From: an uncultured Verrucomicrobiota bacterium
GTDB lineage: Bacteria > Verrucomicrobiota > Verrucomicrobiia > Opitutales > Opitutaceae
Direction of reading: 5' to 3'
Assembly (NCBI GenBank): GCA_903919625.1
Contig: CAIXIZ010000295.1
Location: 1 to 8,485, forward strand
DNA length: 8,485 bases
Made by a program: the position numbers and the translations under genes. Of the stretch, positions 6,593 through 8,485 are shown piece by piece; positions within the stretch are counted from its first letter, which is position 1; each line of letters starts with the position of its first letter. The notes beneath the pieces are model-generated. The model made no database searches. It was not told where the DNA came from and saw nothing but the letters and a program-made list of their open reading frames with translations.

Positions 6593-6964
6593 GTGTTCCG
6601 CACCTTTCTCAAATGCAAAATTCACCGCGCCGTCATCACGGCCGCCGACCCTGATTACGAGGGTTCGATCACCATTGACCGTGCCATCTGTCGCGCCGCC
6701 GGGCTGCTGGAATATGAACAGGTGGATGTGCTCGATATCACCAACACGGTCCGTTTCACGACCTATGTGATTTATGGCGGGACGGGCGAGTTTCAGGTCA
6801 ACGGCGCGGCCGCGCGGCTCGTCACCCCGGGCGATCTCATCATTGTGCTCGCTTACTGCCGCCTGGCTGAGGCCGAAATTGCCGGCCACCGCGCCCGGCT
6901 CATCCTGATGGGTCCCAAAAATACCATCGCCTCGACGCAGGATCGGGCGGTCCAGCCAGCCTGA
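6593..6964 (+). CDS. panD: aspartate 1-decarboxylase, pyruvoyl-dependent proenzyme
   Basis: PanD decarboxylates L-aspartate to beta-alanine, the second building block of pantothenate. It is made as a proenzyme that cuts itself between Gly24 and Ser25; Ser25 becomes the pyruvoyl cofactor of the alpha chain. Here DYEGS places the cleavage exactly at Gly24-Ser25 when translation begins at GTG 6593. Lys9, His11, Arg54, Thr57 and Tyr58 also fall at E. coli numbering, which decides the start over a TTG at 6548. Other landmarks are the LDITNTVRFTTYVI strand, VNGAAA (69-74) and the GDLIIVLAY segment. Length is 123 aa (E. coli 126), so it is complete. No Shine-Dalgarno precedes the GTG. It is last in the panB-coaC-coaB-panD cluster and complements PanB by supplying the other half of pantothenate. 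Confidence 0.95.
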   Translation: MFRTFLKCKIHRAVITAADPDYEGSITIDRAICRAAGLLEYEQVDVLDITNTVRFTTYVIYGGTGEFQVNGAAARLVTPGDLIIVLAYCRLAEAEIAGHRARLILMGPKNTIASTQDRAVQPA

Positions 6965-7164
6965 AGGGAAGTCCGGGCGGGAGCCGGCTGAAAATTATGG
7001 CCTTGCATTTCCGCCGGTTTCGCCCCTAGTGGCCTTTCATCGTCAGAGATACGTTAGGTGACAGCACTGGTGGGTCGTCAGTGGGAGGAAGCTCCCGGGA
7101 TGATTTGAAACCCGATAGTCGGGAACGGACTGGCAGCAGACGGGGATCGACGACATCATCATCA
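6965..7164 (+). promoter_or_regulatory. 200-nt non-coding stretch: candidate structured leader of the RRM gene
   Basis: No gene lies between panD and the RRM protein, but the second half is rich in short perfect hairpins. CACTG/CAGTG pairs 7065-7069 with 7079-7083 (9-nt loop). GGGAG/CTCCC pairs 7083-7087 with 7092-7096 (GAAG loop). CCCGA/TCGGG pairs 7111-7115 with 7119-7123 (TAG loop). GTCGTC (7074-7079) could also close a junction with GACGAC (7149-7154), only 10 nt before the start codon. The first and last of these pairings exclude each other, as do the first two, which share base 7083. A heptamer TCGTCAG is repeated at 7040-7046 and 7075-7081. A weak promoter-like pair, TTGCAT (7003-7008) and TAGTGG 18 nt later, would place transcription start near 7040. 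There is no T-tract, so any control would act on translation or RNA stability. I cannot match it to a known RNA family. Confidence 0.4.
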
Positions 7165-7506
7165 ATGAGTGCTAAGTTGTATGTGGGTAACATGTCCTTC
7201 AAGACCACCGAGGACGACCTCCGCGCCGCGTTTGGCGCGTTCGGCTCCGTGACCGACGTCTATGTCGCCATGGACAAAATGACCGGCCGCCCGCGCGGTT
7301 TCGCCTTCGTCACGATGGGCTCGCCCGAAGAGGGCAAGGCCGCGGCGGAGAAACTCAACGGCACCGATCTCGGCGGCCGCATCCTGACCGTCAATGAGGC
7401 CCGCCCGAAGGAAGATCGTCCGGCTGGCGGCTTTGGTGGCGGCGGCGGTGAGCGTCGCGGCGGCGGTGGTGGCTATGGTGGTGGCGGTGGCGGCGGCCGT
7501 TACTGA
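7165..7506 (+). CDS. glycine-rich RRM-domain RNA-binding protein
   Basis: This 113-aa protein is a single RNA recognition motif followed by a glycine-rich tail, the architecture of bacterial Rbp proteins (well studied in cyanobacteria) that bind single-stranded RNA and often rise in the cold. RNP2 is LYVGNM (5-10) and RNP1 is RGFAFVTM (44-51), with the aromatic residues that stack on bases in place. MDKMTGRPRG and AAEKLNGTDLGGRILTVNEARP complete the domain. From about residue 90 the protein is mostly Gly with Arg and Tyr, encoded by low-complexity GGC/GGT repeats. The frame stays open upstream to a GTG at 7081, but the RRM begins at ATG 7165, directly after a CAT-CAT-CAT run and without a purine-rich ribosome site. 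A strong terminator follows, and an RNA helicase lies beyond it. Confidence 0.93.
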   Translation: MSAKLYVGNMSFKTTEDDLRAAFGAFGSVTDVYVAMDKMTGRPRGFAFVTMGSPEEGKAAAEKLNGTDLGGRILTVNEARPKEDRPAGGFGGGGGERRGGGGGYGGGGGGGRY

Positions 7507-7536
7507 GCCTGCATTTTCAACACCTGGTTTCAATTC

Positions 7537-7580
7537 AAGGACGGAGCTCCTTTGCAGGGGCTTCCGTCCTTTTTCTTTTT
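7537..7580 (+). terminator. strong intrinsic terminator after the RRM gene
   Basis: AAGGACGGA (7537-7545) pairs with TCCGTCCTT (7563-7571), and after one bulged T (7562) the stem continues GCTCC/GGGGC (7546-7550 with 7557-7561, one G-U pair) around a TTTGCA loop. A T-rich run, TTTTTCTTTTT (7570-7580), follows at once. The 14-bp stem plus T-tract is a textbook rho-independent terminator, placed 30 nt after the RRM stop. Confidence 0.93.
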
Positions 7581-7593
7581 CCTGATTCTATTC

Positions 7594-7609
7594 ACCGCCT
7601 CCAGGCGGT
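7594..7609 (+). promoter_or_regulatory. hairpin covering the likely ribosome-binding site of the helicase gene
   Basis: ACCGCC (7594-7599) and GGCGGT (7604-7609) form a perfect 6-bp stem with a TCCA loop. Its 3' arm contains the only Shine-Dalgarno-like sequence before the helicase start, AGGCGG (7603-7608), 9 nt from ATG 7618. Folding would hide this site. No T-tract follows, so it does not look like a second terminator. Translational control is an inference. Confidence 0.45.
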
Positions 7610-7617
7610 TCTGACTT

Positions 7618-8485
7618 ATGCCTTTTAACGCTCTCAAACTTTCCGACCTTGTGCTCCGTGGCGTCCAAGCCGCCGGCTACACGGATCCGACCCCCATCCA
7701 GCTCCGGGCGATTCCCGTCGTCCTCAGCGGGGGCGACCTGATCGCTTCCGCCCAAACCGGCACCGGCAAGACGGCCGCGTTCGCGCTGCCCATCCTGACG
7801 CGCCTCGGCGCCCATGGCCGCGCCCGCGTGCTGGTGCTCGAGCCCACGCGCGAGCTCGCCGCGCAGGTCGAGACGGCGTTTCGCGATTTTGCCCGCTTCA
7901 CCGATCTCCGCACCGTCGCCATCTTTGGCGGCGTGGGCTACGGCCACCAGCGCACCGAGCTCAAGCGCGGCGTGGACATCATCGTTGCGACGCCCGGCCG
8001 CCTGATGGATTTTCTCAAAACGGGCGAAATCAGCCTGCGCGACATCAGCATTCTCGTCCTCGACGAGGTGGACCGGATGCTCGACATGGGCTTTCTGCCC
8101 GTCGTGAAGGACATCATCGGCCGCTGCCCGCGCGAGCGGCAGACCCTGTTCTTCTCCGCGACCGTGCCGCCGGAGATTGCCGCCGTCGCCTCCTTTGCGC
8201 TGCGCCACCCGACCCGCGTCGAATGCGGGGTCAACCGCTCCGTCAATGAGTCCGTCAAACACGCCCTCTACCCGGTGGCCTTGGAGCAAAAATTCGACCT
8301 CCTTGTCGCCCTGCTCGCGAAGACCGACTTTGACAGCGTGCTGGTGTTTTCCCGCACCAAGCACGGCGCCGATAAAATTGCGCGCCGCCTCAAGGTCGCC
8401 AACCACTCCGTCGCCGTCCTGCACGCGAACCGTTCGCAGAACCAGCGCATCGAGGCGCTCGCCGGCTTCAAGTCCGGCAAATACG
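7618..8485 (+). CDS. DEAD-box ATP-dependent RNA helicase, RhlE-like (3' end outside window)
   Basis: The first 289 residues of a DEAD-box helicase are visible; these enzymes use ATP to unwind short RNA duplexes in ribosome assembly and mRNA decay. The motifs run in order: Q motif with GYTDPTPIQ (20-28), motif I AQTGTGKT (45-52), Ia PTRELA (76-81), GG (104-105), Ib TPGRL (125-129), motif II DEVD (149-152), III SAT (180-182), then the second RecA domain with SVLVFSRTKHGA and HANRSQNQR. MLDMGF after motif II and RSQNQR point to the RhlE branch, although subgroup assignment within DEAD-box proteins is loose. The third residue of motif II is Val instead of Ala, a substitution that leaves the catalytic Asp and Glu intact. 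The frame is open to the window end. ATG 7618 is chosen because the Q-motif region begins just after it. The gene sits beyond the RRM gene's terminator, so it should have its own promoter, though none is evident in the 37-nt gap. Confidence 0.93.
   Translation, partial: MPFNALKLSDLVLRGVQAAGYTDPTPIQLRAIPVVLSGGDLIASAQTGTGKTAAFALPILTRLGAHGRARVLVLEPTRELAAQVETAFRDFARFTDLRTVAIFGGVGYGHQRTELKRGVDIIVATPGRLMDFLKTGEISLRDISILVLDEVDRMLDMGFLPVVKDIIGRCPRERQTLFFSATVPPEIAAVASFALRHPTRVECGVNRSVNESVKHALYPVALEQKFDLLVALLAKTDFDSVLVFSRTKHGADKIARRLKVANHSVAVLHANRSQNQRIEALAGFKSGKY

Noticed and set aside
7084..7108. GGAGG followed by the tiny frame ATG-ATT-TGA as a possible leader peptide
   Set aside because: A two-codon frame with the Shine-Dalgarno buried in a hairpin is too little to support; it probably arises by chance.
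7081..7164. N-terminal extension of the RRM protein from GTG 7081
   Set aside because: The RRM fold begins at ATG 7165 and the extra 28 residues are polar low-complexity sequence overlapping the hairpins of the leader. It is open by chance or a rare alternative start.
7430..7503. GGC/GGT repeats as a possible microsatellite or repeat array
   Set aside because: They encode the glycine-rich tail of the RRM protein, a normal feature of that family.
7588..8424. Open frame of 278 codons on the - strand opposite the helicase
   Set aside because: The + strand carries the full ordered set of DEAD-box motifs; this frame is its antisense shadow.

Overview
The window is GC-rich, densely coding bacterial DNA. 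It most resembles a member of the Verrucomicrobiota, perhaps an Opitutaceae-like lineage. This placement is inferred from the short secreted protein ending in a PEP-CTERM (exosortase) sorting tail, the glycine-rich RRM protein next to a DEAD-box helicase, the overall gene families and the base composition. No rRNA or other taxonomic marker is present, so it is moderate confidence at best.

Layout, left to right. (1) 1-875 (+): the C-terminal two thirds of 6-phosphogluconate dehydrogenase (gnd), cut by the window edge. (2) 931-1640 (+): a compact toxin-antitoxin pair, a Phd/YefM-like antitoxin and a PIN-domain (VapC-like) toxin, with a 2-nt gap. (3) 1762-3588 (-): a Uup-type ABC-F ATPase convergent with the toxin gene. 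Upstream of it on the same strand, 3652-4251 (-), is a secreted PEP-CTERM protein with a probable discoidin-like beta-sandwich. (4) 4395-6964 (+): a vitamin B5/coenzyme A cluster, panB - coaC - coaB - panD, divergent from the PEP-CTERM gene. (5) 6965-7164: a 200-nt non-coding leader rich in short perfect hairpins, then a glycine-rich RRM RNA-binding protein (7165-7506), a strong intrinsic terminator (7537-7580), a hairpin covering the likely ribosome-binding site, and the start of a DEAD-box RNA helicase (7618 to the window end).

How the genes work together. PanB makes ketopantoate and PanD makes beta-alanine, the two branches that PanE and PanC (not in the window) join into pantothenate. After phosphorylation by a pantothenate kinase (also absent), CoaB adds cysteine and CoaC decarboxylates the product to 4'-phosphopantetheine. 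CoaB and CoaC are separate proteins here rather than the usual bacterial CoaBC fusion, and CoaB has the GFKL signature I associate with stand-alone CoaB enzymes. The RRM protein and helicase are both RNA-remodelling proteins and may respond to the same stress, but the terminator between them argues for separate transcripts.

I found no CRISPR array, transposase, tRNA, rRNA or phage gene. The best candidates for something undescribed are the structured leader of the RRM gene, the hairpin in front of the helicase start, and the 15-bp GC-rich direct repeat on either side of the PEP-CTERM gene. None of these amounts to a proven new system.
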